From Streptomyces sp. MP131-18 (lineage in GTDB: Bacteria > Actinomycetota > Actinomycetes > Streptomycetales > Streptomycetaceae), in assembly GCF_001984575.1 (NCBI RefSeq), contig NZ_LZNS01000001.1:487139-551138 (forward strand): DNA of 64,000 nt, read 5' to 3'. Positions 25,401 to 32,901 of this stretch are shown piece by piece. The notes below the pieces were generated by a model. The model was not told where the DNA came from and did no database searches. It saw only the letters and a program-made list of their open reading frames with translations. Position numbers and translations under genes: made by a program. Numbering within the stretch: position 1 is the stretch's first letter; each line of letters begins with the position of its first letter.

Positions 25401-27157
25401 ACGCGGTTGCCGTCCGCGTCGGTGTCGCTGTAGCGGGTGTAGCCGCGGGCATGGAGGTTGCGCAGGGTGATCTCCAGGATCTCGTCGTTCAGCTCCTCGT
25501 CGCCCGCGTGCCCCCAGGTGCGGTGGAACCACTCGGGGAAGTAGTTGGTGGACTCGCCGTAGTTGCCGACGTAGCCGTTCTCCCGGGTGAGACCTGCCGC
25601 GGTGATCGTGGGGTAGTGCTCGCCGAGCGGGAGGCGGCGCCGGACGCCACCGTCCTCGTCGACCGCGCTGCGCGCCAGGCCCTTCATCACGATCTGCCGG
25701 TAGTCGTCGGTGTAGCGGGCGGTGCGGTCGTGCCAGAAGAGCGAGTGGAAGAGGTCGAGTTCCTCGCCCTCCGGGCCGACGAGCACCTCCTCGCCGAGGA
25801 ACGGCGCGATGCCGAGCGACTCCCGCACGATGGCGTGGCTGCGTTCCTTGCCCTCGTAGAACTCGCTGCCGATGACCCGCAGACCCTCGTGGGCCTCCCA
25901 GGCTCCCTCGTAGGTGTACATGACCTGGTTGAATATGTAGGAGAGCCGGGAGCGGGCGAAGTCGAAGTTGGCCTTGAGGGTGCGCTCCCACGCCTCGCGG
26001 CGGGTCAGTTCGCCGCCGTCCCAGTCCTCGGCGGCCAGCGAGGTCTCGCCGGCCTCGGTGCCGGTGTCGAAGGGCTGGTCGAGGAAGGCGTCGAACCGTT
26101 CGCGGCCGTAGACCTCCTCGTCCGCGATGAGGTTCTCGACGATGTACAGCGCCTCGCCCAGCGCGCCGTAGTAGCCGCCCCAGTCGGACTGGTGGCCGCC
26201 GTTGCCGAGGAGCATGGTGTTGCCGTAGTAGTCGATGACGTGGTTGTCGATGGTCCGGAAGATCCGTTCGAGCGCCGCCGCCTTGTCCTCCGGTGTTTCG
26301 GCCGGTGACCAGTCCTGGGTGAGCGCGGTGGCGTAGAACCGCAGATCGTCCTTGTAGCGTTCGATGCTCAGCCGGGCGCTGCCCGAGGCGTCGACCGTCT
26401 CCGACATGGTGTGGAAGTTGTCGAGCTGGGTCTGCGTGTACCCGTCGATCAGAGCCTGCCGCTCCGCCGCCGGCAGCGCGTCCGCCACCTGCGTGGGCAG
26501 GTCCCCGGCCGGCAGTTCCTCGGCCGAGAGGTCCACCCGGGCGTCGGTGTGCGTGTATGCGCGGTAGAAGCCGCGCGAGGGCTCGGTCAGCGGGGTGGAG
26601 AAGTCGTTCGCGAAGGACGCGAGGGTGATCTCCACCTTCTCCTCGCCCTGGGTCATGGCCAGCGGCAGCATGACCGTCGCGTGGACGAAACGGTCCGGCA
26701 CCGGGCGGGCGTGCCCGGGGTTGAGCGCTTCGTAGTCACCCGACCTGCGGTAGCCGAGCTGCTCGCCGTTGACGTACACGATCGACTTCTCCGTGCTGGT
26801 GTCCCCGCCCCAGAACTTGACCGTCAGGTAGTTCTGGTCGCGCGGGTCGACCGCCATGGTGAACGTCAGGTCCGCCGCCCGCGGGCCGGGCGGGTCCGGC
26901 GGCTGCGCCACCCGCGCCGTCTTCCCCGCCTCCCCGGTCTCCACCGTGGTGCCGGGCGCCACCAGGCCGTGGGCCGCCTCGGACGCCTCGTCACCGAAGG
27001 TCAGGACATCGACGTTGCCCCCGCCGGAACGGTCGTCGGCCCCCGCGGGGACCGCGGTCAGCAGCCCCGCAACCAGGACCAGCAGCGTCATCAGGCCGAG
27101 CACCGGCCGGAAGGGCGGGTGCTGCGGTCTCGGTGCGCCTCTTCGCGGCACGTGCAT
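22415..27157 (-). CDS. Large secreted multidomain carbohydrate-active protein of unknown activity
   Basis: This 1580-residue protein starts at ATG 27157 with GGAGGAG before it. Residues 1-41 are a Sec signal peptide. A beta-rich N-terminal region (about 45-190) is followed by a long helical region (about 190-650) containing GNGGHQSDWGGYYGALGEAL, WEAHEGLRVIGSEF and NYGESTNYFPEWFHRTWGH, the texture of an alpha/alpha-toroid lyase or hydrolase. A beta-sandwich region with a fibronectin-III-like stretch (SALSWNP/AEYYIVRR-type) follows. A discoidin (F5/8 type C) domain is at about 1380-1508 (DNAWRAFDGDTATFTD), and a FIVAR-like helical tail at about 1510-1580. I could not assign a CAZy family. It has the AAACGTTTTCT box at 27182 and lies among pectin lyases. 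Confidence 0.8.
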   Translation of the reverse strand: MHVPRRGAPRPQHPPFRPVLGLMTLLVLVAGLLTAVPAGADDRSGGGNVDVLTFGDEASEAAHGLVAPGTTVETGEAGKTARVAQPPDPPGPRAADLTFTMAVDPRDQNYLTVKFWGGDTSTEKSIVYVNGEQLGYRRSGDYEALNPGHARPVPDRFVHATVMLPLAMTQGEEKVEITLASFANDFSTPLTEPSRGFYRAYTHTDARVDLSAEELPAGDLPTQVADALPAAERQALIDGYTQTQLDNFHTMSETVDASGSARLSIERYKDDLRFYATALTQDWSPAETPEDKAAALERIFRTIDNHVIDYYGNTMLLGNGGHQSDWGGYYGALGEALYIVENLIADEEVYGRERFDAFLDQPFDTGTEAGETSLAAEDWDGGELTRREAWERTLKANFDFARSRLSYIFNQVMYTYEGAWEAHEGLRVIGSEFYEGKERSHAIVRESLGIAPFLGEEVLVGPEGEELDLFHSLFWHDRTARYTDDYRQIVMKGLARSAVDEDGGVRRRLPLGEHYPTITAAGLTRENGYVGNYGESTNYFPEWFHRTWGHAGDEELNDEILEITLRNLHARGYTRYSDTDADGNRVMRMNQVVDERNTGFPGKLAYTSVDRPMHFASLEQHMADHAGHYAGEEWADSWRYAAEAVGFMQQQLADNQYFNNFATNTGAKWREDLRLAETYAYVTGGRAAYERFDGEARARVVLPQTDFDRYTEDQIAALGVDPADYEQFAWVDVDNAFVSLRDGETRIFGALNERQRGYAGNGRLHVLNGDHHAIVQVETEGVFAYEDYYGRMDNIDVDFMEDQQTGGADAPQALAGEIAPIVRQPGVGEVRRENFEADHAYSGYPDLLTAQYGEYFFAFNTTRPEYGNETSHEVRLPAGTRGLVLDLVSGTELRVHDGAVVVPPRSAVVLRLDDPATERRPSNVDFAHAAPGDGETALSWNPSAGAEYYIVRRASRGDGEFETIARRVTGTDFVDEHARDGRSYSYSVTPVNRHGRGTASHPVEADLTDPVSPRLAGTGWRDDRLGSLTAGRARVSRDGITITGGNGSGLGAGDDYMLHTRDIDDSLHYVSRPLTGSGTVTARLDGHEGPATGVMLRDSRDQDTRHDRYVYFGADQDGDLVLANRSRDSRHDWQDEVRSPLSLPAEGMDADSHPWLRLQRDARTGLVTAFASADGLTWEYAGELFTPFAQSVHAGVTAARSGTFTAVDVDRTAPNDVLPHARRDADRVTLTWNKPKDAVAFEVYRTDDARTARYDPARRPHGWERVAEGPATSVTDHLRTGQAYYKVVARLADGGHRTSRRPVAAEAEPLEQVIARAGDVDPGAHTRGSHFLFTEELAAVEAAASRPDADVPALVDRVYDAYGLLVPRDTLLRPVPVTRDMVLASTPPWGGGGTSQDNAWRAFDGDTATFTDTTAATSWITVDFGDAGPVGVDAVRLHPRTGQVTRANGTRLQSSNDGGLTWETFHTVQGVGEPRWYDVALAEQVSSPLFRIFDDHDGRANLAEVELRSWTRDLTLAALLLERAAAVDRGRYTEDTLAALDAAVALAQEAVDAADGGQETVDTAADGLLAALTGLAERAV

Positions 27158-27181
27158 GTCGCTCCTCCGAACTGATGGATA

Positions 27182-27193
27182 GCAAACGTTTTC
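27182..27193. promoter_or_regulatory. Operator-like box GCAAACGTTTTC, copy 2
   Basis: Located 25 bp before the start of the large secreted protein gene and followed by a T. It matches the box at 20998-21009 in 11 of 12 positions, so control by the LacI protein at 21299 is inferred. Confidence 0.6.
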
Positions 27194-27359
27194 TAGAGGA
27201 GGAAGGTACAGGCACGCACCGACGAGGAAAACCACTTGGACACGGCTAATATGCGACCCGCTCAGGCAGTGAGAGAACGTTGATCCCAGCTCCACACGCC
27301 GGCGCGCCGCGCCGCGCGCTGTGCGCACGGGCACGGCGGGCCGGCCGCCCCGTGACGGC

Positions 27360-28613
27360 TCACTTCAGCACGTAGGTGAGGGTGCCGAAGCCGAGTTCGT
27401 CGAAGCCGCCGCTGGTGGTCCCGTAGTCGCCACCGCCGCCCTCCGGGCTGTTGGCACGGGCGATCTCCGCGACGTTCGGCGTGTTCAGGCCCTGCCGCCC
27501 CCAGTAGTGGTGGTAGATCCGCTCCCACACCGGCCGCACCTGGCCGCGCCCCGCGGCGGAGACGACGGTGTGCTCGCGGTAGGCGCAGTTCTGGCCCGTG
27601 CCCCAGCCGTACGTGGTGAACGGCACGTCGTGGCCCAGGTTGTAGCGGGCGACGTACTCGCACGCCTTCAGGAAGCGGTTGTCGTCCGTTCCGTAGAGGT
27701 CGACGCCCTGGTTCCACGCCATTTCGCAGATCGAACCCATCAGGCCGATGCCCATGAGGCTGTGCCCCTGGTCCCGGCCGCTCTCCTGCCACTGGGCGAG
27801 GTCGCCGTGCAGGAACGGGACGGCGTGCGGGAGGGAGCCGTTGCCCTCGCCGTTGTGGAAGTAGTCGACGGCGCGGTCGAACATGGCCTGGTCGTCGTTG
27901 AGGATGCCGATGGCCATGATGGCGGCCATGTTGCACAGGTCCCAGTTGGCCCAGTAGTTCGTGATGCACGCGTCGTTGTGGTTGACCAGGAAGTTGTCGC
28001 ACAGCGGGTAGAAGACATCGGTCATCATGCGCTGGAAGCGGCCCAGGTCGAAGCCGGAGTAACCGCGCATGATCTCCGCGGCGTTGGCGAACTGGTAACC
28101 GTAGATGCCGGAGGCCAGGAACCGGTCGGCGTTGCCGGTCACCGTCGTCAGTGTGCCCGACCAGGCGTTGAGGATGTCGCGCGCCTTGTCGCCGTGCGCC
28201 GTGTCGCCGGTGACTTTCCAGCGGAGCGCGTTCTGGTACGCGGCGTGGATGTCGTTGTAGAGCTGCGGGTAGTTCTGGCCGTCGCCGCCGCGGATGATCG
28301 TCGCCGTGGGCCTGGGCGTCCAGCTCGCGGCGGAGTGGCCGTTGGCCGTGAGCCGGTTCCACCCGGCCAGCCACGGCTGGGTACCGGCCGCGACCCGGTC
28401 GGCCATCCGGTCGAAGTCGGACTGCCGGTGCAGCATCCCGGGGTGGGCGAACGCCAGCGGGCGGACGGAATCCGCGCGGGGCGCGGGCGCCCCGGCCCCC
28501 GTGGCGACCTGGGCGGTCGCGGTCAGGGCGACCGCCCCCGCGCCGAGGACGGAAGCCTTGAGCAGGCGACGGCGGCTCGTCGTCCGGCCGGGCTGCAATC
28601 GATTGTCCCGCAT
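27360..28613 (-). CDS. Alginate-lyase-family polysaccharide lyase, Tat-exported
   Basis: A 417-residue enzyme with a twin-arginine signal (RTTSRRRLLKASVLGAGAVAL) and an alpha/alpha-toroid alginate_lyase domain. Motifs seen are FAHPGMLHRQSDFDRM at the start, NYWANWDLCNMAAIMAIGILNDD in the middle, QESGRDQGHSLMGIGLMG, and YREHTVVSAAGRGQVRPVWE. The family includes mannuronate- and glucuronan-cleaving lyases (PL5 and PL38 relatives); given the locus, a uronan or pectin-related substrate is likely. The palindrome CAATCGATTG lies within its first codons, and a GAAAACTTTCG box lies 86-96 bp upstream. It is 202 bp upstream of, and co-directional with, the large secreted protein gene. Confidence 0.85.
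   Translation of the reverse strand: MRDNRLQPGRTTSRRRLLKASVLGAGAVALTATAQVATGAGAPAPRADSVRPLAFAHPGMLHRQSDFDRMADRVAAGTQPWLAGWNRLTANGHSAASWTPRPTATIIRGGDGQNYPQLYNDIHAAYQNALRWKVTGDTAHGDKARDILNAWSGTLTTVTGNADRFLASGIYGYQFANAAEIMRGYSGFDLGRFQRMMTDVFYPLCDNFLVNHNDACITNYWANWDLCNMAAIMAIGILNDDQAMFDRAVDYFHNGEGNGSLPHAVPFLHGDLAQWQESGRDQGHSLMGIGLMGSICEMAWNQGVDLYGTDDNRFLKACEYVARYNLGHDVPFTTYGWGTGQNCAYREHTVVSAAGRGQVRPVWERIYHHYWGRQGLNTPNVAEIARANSPEGGGGDYGTTSGGFDELGFGTLTYVLK
28596..28605. promoter_or_regulatory. Palindrome CAATCGATTG inside start of lyase gene
   Basis: A perfect 10-bp palindrome covering codons 3-6 of the lyase gene, sharing the AATCGATT core with the two TGAATCGATTCA operators. It may be an intragenic operator; coding coincidence is the alternative. 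Confidence 0.35.
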
Positions 28614-28698
28614 GAATGCGTAACCTCCTGTGTGGGGTGAGGGAGACGCCTGTCATCATCGCGCAGATGAACAGAAATCGTTCTCTGAAGTCACCATG

Positions 28699-28709
28699 GA
28701 AAACTTTCG
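28699..28709. promoter_or_regulatory. Shared 11-mer GAAAACTTTCG, copy 1
   Basis: This 11-mer is upstream of the alginate-lyase-family gene (start 28613). The identical 11-mer occurs on the opposite strand within GCGAAAGTTTTCGC at 29601-29614, upstream of the pectate lyase. It resembles the AAACGTTTTC boxes and could be a weaker site for the same regulator. Confidence 0.45.
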
Positions 28710-28812
28710 ATGCCCCGCGGGCGACCGCGTCCGCCGGCGCCGGTCCTGGCCCGCGGGCCGGACCGCGGAAACCAGTGGCGGCGGGCGGCCGGGTGCTGGT
28801 TGGGTCTCCGGC

Positions 28813-29544
28813 ATGAGCGGACTCAACGACCCGTCGTTCTTCGACCGTTACGCACACGAGTACGACGAGGGAAATGCCCCCGACCCCGCGCCGGCCGTCG
28901 ACTTTCTCGCCGGGCTGGTGCCCGCGGGCGGGCGGGCGCTCGAACTGGCCGTGGGCACCGGCCGGGTGGCCCTGCCGCTCGCCGCGCGGGGCGTCGCCGT
29001 CGAAGGCGTCGAGGGATCGGCGGCCATGGCCGAACGGATGCGGGCGAAGCCGGGCGGCACGGCGGTCCCGACCGTCATCGGGGACATGGCGGACGTGCCG
29101 GTGACAGGGCCGTTCGCCCTGGCATACCTGGTGTTCAACACCCTCTTCAACCTGCCGGACCAGGCCCGTCAGGTCGACTGCTTCCGCAACGTCGCCGAAG
29201 TGCTCCAGCCGGGCGGCGTGTTCGTGATCGAGTGCTTCGTCCAGGACGTGACCGAGTTCGACCGCGGCCAGCGCGTCGCGACCCGCGCCCTGTCAAAGGA
29301 CGCGGTGCACATGGAGTTCCTGCTGCACGACCCGGTCGAGCAGGCGGTCACCTACCAGCGGGTGGCCTTCGACGCGCAGGGCACCACGCTGCGGCCGCTG
29401 CGGCTGAGGTACTGCTGGCCGAGTGAGCTCGACCTGATGGCGGAGGTGGCCGGGATGCGCCTGCGGCAGCGGTACGGGGACTGGGACCGCAGCCCGTTCA
29501 CGGCCGCGAGCCGCAAGCACGTCTCGGTCTACGAGCGAGTCTGA
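28813..29544 (+). CDS. Class I SAM-dependent methyltransferase
   Basis: This 243-residue cytosolic protein has the SAM-binding motif I ALELAVGTGRVALPLA (about 38-53), an acidic residue after the second strand (VEGVEGS) and motif post-I sequence VIGDMADVPVTGPFALAYLVFNTLFNL. A Rossmann methyltransferase fold is clear; the acceptor is not. ATG 28813 is chosen because the domain starts directly after it. It sits alone between two secreted lyases, divergent from the first, and has no evident role in polysaccharide use. Confidence 0.85.
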   Translation: MSGLNDPSFFDRYAHEYDEGNAPDPAPAVDFLAGLVPAGGRALELAVGTGRVALPLAARGVAVEGVEGSAAMAERMRAKPGGTAVPTVIGDMADVPVTGPFALAYLVFNTLFNLPDQARQVDCFRNVAEVLQPGGVFVIECFVQDVTEFDRGQRVATRALSKDAVHMEFLLHDPVEQAVTYQRVAFDAQGTTLRPLRLRYCWPSELDLMAEVAGMRLRQRYGDWDRSPFTAASRKHVSVYERV

Positions 29545-29600
29545 CGGCACCGGGGCCGAACGTTGAACGTCGATCGTCGAACGCGCGACAGGCCGGCCAT

Positions 29601-29614
29601 GCGAAAGTTTTCGC
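29601..29614. promoter_or_regulatory. Palindromic box GCGAAAGTTTTCGC, copy 2 of GAAAACTTTCG
   Basis: An almost perfect 14-bp dyad (12 of 14 bases) in the 262-bp leader of the pectate lyase gene, 193 bp before its start. It contains the complement of GAAAACTTTCG found before the alginate-lyase-family gene. Confidence 0.45.
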
Positions 29615-29806
29615 CGCATTTCGGGGGGCCGGGGCGCCGCGCCGGGGACGAGGACACCGGAATAGTGCACACGACGCCCCTCATCACCCACACAACTCGG
29701 GCTTAATATCGGCACGCATGCCGGGTCGAGCGGAATTCCTCCGCAGGCATTGCACATGCTCCACACCCCCCATTCCTCGCACCACCTGCCGCGAATCGGA
29801 GAGATC

Positions 29807-30775
29807 ATGCGCAGGACGAGCGCAAGGTTCACATTGGCCGGTATTGTCGCTTTCGCAACGGCGGTAAGCCTTACCGTCGGTGCGGCCGGATCGGGCACGG
29901 CGGCGGAAACGTCCGACCAGCACACCCTGGCGGTCGGCTCCCCCACCGGCTTCGGCGCCGCCACCACGGGCGGCGCCGGCGGTACCACGATCAACGTGTA
30001 CAACGCCTCGGAGTTCACCTCCGCGGTCCAGCGGTCCGGTGCCAAAGAGGTGCGTGTCAACGGAACGATCAACCTCAGCAGCATGGTCAAGGTGTCCGCC
30101 AACACCACGATCCTGGGGGTCGGTTCCTCCGCGCGCATCAACGGGAGCGGAATCAACATCTCCCGCGTCAACAATGTGATCGTCCAGAACCTCACGTTCA
30201 GCAATTCGGACGATGACGGGATCAACGTCGAGTACGCGACGAACGTGTGGATCGATCACAACAGCTTCACCAACCCGAACGACGGCGCACTGGACATCAA
30301 GCGGGCCTCGGACCGGATCACCGTGTCGTGGAACCGCTCGTACGACGTCGACAAGAACATGCTGCTCGGCCACTCGGACAGCAATAGTTCGGAGGACTCC
30401 GGGAAGCTCCGGGTCACGTACCACCACAACTGGTTCGACGGGACCAACCAGCGCAATCCCCGGGTGAGGTTCGGCAACCCGGTGCACGTGTACAACAACT
30501 ACTTCGACAGCGTCGGAAGTTACGGCGTCGCCTCCACGGAGAACGCGGGCGTCCTGGTCGAGGGCAACTACTTCGAGAACACCGACGACCCGTTCCACCT
30601 CGGTGAGGGCTCCTCCGACGATGGTTCGCTGGTGGCCAGGAACAACCACTTCGTGAACTCCGGCTCCGGTGAGACCGGCGGCTCGGTCGCCTCGATCCCG
30701 TACGGGTACTCGCTGGACAGCGCCAGCGGCGTCAAGTCCAGCGTCACCGCACGCGCCGGGGCCGGCAGGATCTGA
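29807..30775 (+). CDS. Secreted pectate lyase, PL1 family
   Basis: A 322-residue enzyme starting at ATG 29807 (GGAGAG just before). Residues 1-33 are a signal peptide (VSLTVGAAGSGTAAE). The mature protein is a parallel beta-helix with PL1 landmarks: the WIDH motif at 148-151, the calcium-site aspartates in DGALDIKRASDRITVSWN (159-176), and RNPRVRFG (216-223) with the catalytic arginine. It cleaves de-esterified homogalacturonan by calcium-dependent beta-elimination. The palindrome at 29601 suggests co-regulation with the neighbouring lyase, and a very strong terminator follows. At 322 residues it is a compact single-domain form without a binding module. Confidence 0.95.
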   Translation: MRRTSARFTLAGIVAFATAVSLTVGAAGSGTAAETSDQHTLAVGSPTGFGAATTGGAGGTTINVYNASEFTSAVQRSGAKEVRVNGTINLSSMVKVSANTTILGVGSSARINGSGINISRVNNVIVQNLTFSNSDDDGINVEYATNVWIDHNSFTNPNDGALDIKRASDRITVSWNRSYDVDKNMLLGHSDSNSSEDSGKLRVTYHHNWFDGTNQRNPRVRFGNPVHVYNNYFDSVGSYGVASTENAGVLVEGNYFENTDDPFHLGEGSSDDGSLVARNNHFVNSGSGETGGSVASIPYGYSLDSASGVKSSVTARAGAGRI

Positions 30776-30797
30776 CCGCCCGTTTCCGCGCCCGCGG

Positions 30798-30838
30798 ACG
30801 GCCGTTCCGTATCGCGATCGGCGATACGGAACGGCCGT
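30798..30838. terminator. Strong bidirectional terminator after pectate lyase
   Basis: An 18-bp perfect stem (30798-30815 with 30821-30838; the left arm begins ACGGCCGTTCCGTATC) closes a 5-nt loop GATCG. It separates the pectate lyase (stop 30775) from the convergent response-regulator gene (stop 30909). Confidence 0.85.
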
Positions 30839-30908
30839 ATGCGCAGGCCCGGGTGCAGACCGCCACGGTGCGGACTGGACCTCGAAGGCCCCCTCGGCGT
30901 GCGGTCGT

Positions 30909-31577
30909 TCAGGCGCCTGCGGGCCGGGGCGGCGAAAGGAGTCCGGCCTGCTGGGCGAGCAGTCCGGCCCGCGTTCTGTTCGCACAGTCCAGTTTGACCA
31001 GGATGCGCGAGACGTGGCCCTTGACCGTCGCCTCGGTGAGGTGCAGCCGGCGGGCGATCTCGGCGTTGGACAGCCCGTGCCCCAAGCAGGCCAGGACCTC
31101 GTGCTCTCTTCCCGTCAGGGTCCCGACCAGCGCGGAGGTGCTGTCGCGGCCCGCTTGGCGGCCGACCGCGGTGTCGAGCAGCCGCCGGGTCGCGGCCGGA
31201 GAGAGCACGGTATGCCCGTCCGCCGCGACCCGGATCAGTCCGATGAGGTCCTCCGGCGGCGTTGACTTCAGCAGGAACCCGGCCGCGCCCGCACGCAGCG
31301 CCTCCAGCACGTGGTGGTCGGTGTCGAAGGTGGTGAGGGCGACGACGACCGGTGGTTTGCTGAGCGCGCTGATGTGGGCGATGGCCGTCAGGCCGTCGAC
31401 GCCGGGCATCCGCAGATCCATCAGCACGACGTCCGGCCGGTACCTGGTGACGGCTTCGAGCGCTTCGGCGCCGTCGTACGCCTCGGCAGCGATCTCCATG
31501 CCGTCGGCAGTCCCAAGGATCGTCCGCAGATGTGCGCACACCAGGGGGTCGTCGTCGACCAGGAGAACGCGGATCAC
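30909..31577 (-). CDS. NarL/LuxR-family response regulator
   Basis: A 222-residue regulator. Its N-terminal receiver domain (1-120) has acidic DDD at 8-10, the phospho-acceptor Asp in VVLMDLRMPG (about 54) and the conserved Lys in FLLKSTPPEDL. Its C-terminal LuxR-type helix-turn-helix is LTGREHEVLACLGHGLSNAEIARRL plus TVKGHVSRILVKL. The start overlaps the stop of the kinase gene by 4 bp (31574-31577), so the two form one system. Targets are unknown. Confidence 0.95.
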   Translation of the reverse strand: MIRVLLVDDDPLVCAHLRTILGTADGMEIAAEAYDGAEALEAVTRYRPDVVLMDLRMPGVDGLTAIAHISALSKPPVVVALTTFDTDHHVLEALRAGAAGFLLKSTPPEDLIGLIRVAADGHTVLSPAATRRLLDTAVGRQAGRDSTSALVGTLTGREHEVLACLGHGLSNAEIARRLHLTEATVKGHVSRILVKLDCANRTRAGLLAQQAGLLSPPRPAGA

Positions 31578-32743
31578 CGGCCCTCACCCGTCGCGCGGAC
31601 GAACGAGGGCAGCCCGGCGTCGACCCGGAACCCGCCATCGGGGCACGGCCCGGCCCGCAGCGTGCCGTTGATCAGCTCGATGCGCCGCCGCAGGCCCAGC
31701 AGCCCGGCGCCGCCGCCGGCGGACGTCAACGCGGCGTCGCCCGTCCCGGTCGGCGCGGTGTTGTGAATGCTGACCTCCACTCCGGCGGGGAGATAACGCA
31801 CCTCCAGCCGGACCCGCGAACCGGGCGCGTGCTTGGTCACGTTGGTCAACGCCTCCTGGACGACGCGGTACACCGTGCGGCCGACCGCGGGGGACACCAG
31901 GGCCGGGTCCCCCACCGTGCGGGTCTCCACGGGAATGCCGACCGACTCCGACGCCTCGACCAGCACGGACAGATCGGGCAGGGGCTCGCGGCCGGCGTGC
32001 GCCGAGGTCTGCGAGGGGCCGTCCGCGCTGAGCAGCCCGACGAGGTCCCGCAGCTCCGCCAGGGCCTGGCAGCCGGTGGCGCGCAGCTCCCCCGCCGCCC
32101 GCCGGGCCGACTCGTCGGCCGTGGTCAGGTGCAAAGCCCCGGCCTGGAGAACCATCACGCTCACCCGGTGGCTCACGATGTCGTGCACTTCGGCGGCCAG
32201 CCGCTGACGTTCCCTGATCCGGGCCCGCTCGGCGCTCAGCCGGTGCTCGCGTTCCCGGCGTTCTGCCCGGGCCCGGAGGTACCGGCCGAGCACCGCGGGC
32301 CCGCCGACCAGCGTCAGGACCGGGCCGATGACGATGCTGACACGTGCGGCGGGCGGCACGCCCAGGCAGGCGACGACGCCGACGACGGCCAGCGGCAGCA
32401 GGTCCGACCGACGACCGCGGCCGAAGACCTCCACGCTGTACGCGGCGAACGGTGCCGCCGCCGGCAGCAGGGTGCTGTCCGCCTCCGCCTGGGTCCCCGG
32501 CTCGGCGCCCGGCCAGATCCACACGGCTGCGACCAGCATGGCGGCGAGTCCCGCGATGAACCAGGCGACCGCGACGGGCGCCCGCCGGCGAAACCACAGC
32601 GACAGCGCGCCCGTCAGCAGCAGGCCGCCGACGATCGCGTCGTACGGCGCGCGGAATGCCGGGATCTGGGTCGCCATGTTCACCGAGGTGAGCAGGCCGG
32701 CGAGGGCCACCACCCCGACATCGACGATCTGCGCACGCCCCAT
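31574..32743 (-). CDS. Sensor histidine kinase, HisKA_3 type
   Basis: This 389-residue membrane kinase has four to five hydrophobic segments in residues 1-150 and little extracytoplasmic sequence, then the phosphorylation helix RQRLAAEVHDIVSHRVSVMVLQ with the HD-type histidine, and a HATPase domain with TNVTKHAPGS and GGGAGLLGLRRRIELI. It pairs with the overlapping NarL-type regulator. Such systems often sense envelope or membrane state; the signal here is unknown. Confidence 0.93.
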   Translation of the reverse strand: MGRAQIVDVGVVALAGLLTSVNMATQIPAFRAPYDAIVGGLLLTGALSLWFRRRAPVAVAWFIAGLAAMLVAAVWIWPGAEPGTQAEADSTLLPAAAPFAAYSVEVFGRGRRSDLLPLAVVGVVACLGVPPAARVSIVIGPVLTLVGGPAVLGRYLRARAERREREHRLSAERARIRERQRLAAEVHDIVSHRVSVMVLQAGALHLTTADESARRAAGELRATGCQALAELRDLVGLLSADGPSQTSAHAGREPLPDLSVLVEASESVGIPVETRTVGDPALVSPAVGRTVYRVVQEALTNVTKHAPGSRVRLEVRYLPAGVEVSIHNTAPTGTGDAALTSAGGGAGLLGLRRRIELINGTLRAGPCPDGGFRVDAGLPSFVRATGEGR

Positions 32744-32901
32744 GAGGGAGACGGTACCCAGCCGCGTCCGGCCGACGGCCCGGCCGCCGGTGAATCCCCT
32801 ACCAAAGTCGGGTGTCCCGGTCCGTTCGAGGGGTCCTGGCCGCCGTGAACGGGTCCCTTGCGCGCTGTCGGCGGCGGCGGGTGACGGGGTGGAATCAACG
32901 C

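Noticed and set aside
29561..29583. GAACG repeats resembling a palindrome after the methyltransferase gene.
   Set aside because: The symmetry fails outside the central CGATCG; it is a loose direct repeat of a 5-mer only.
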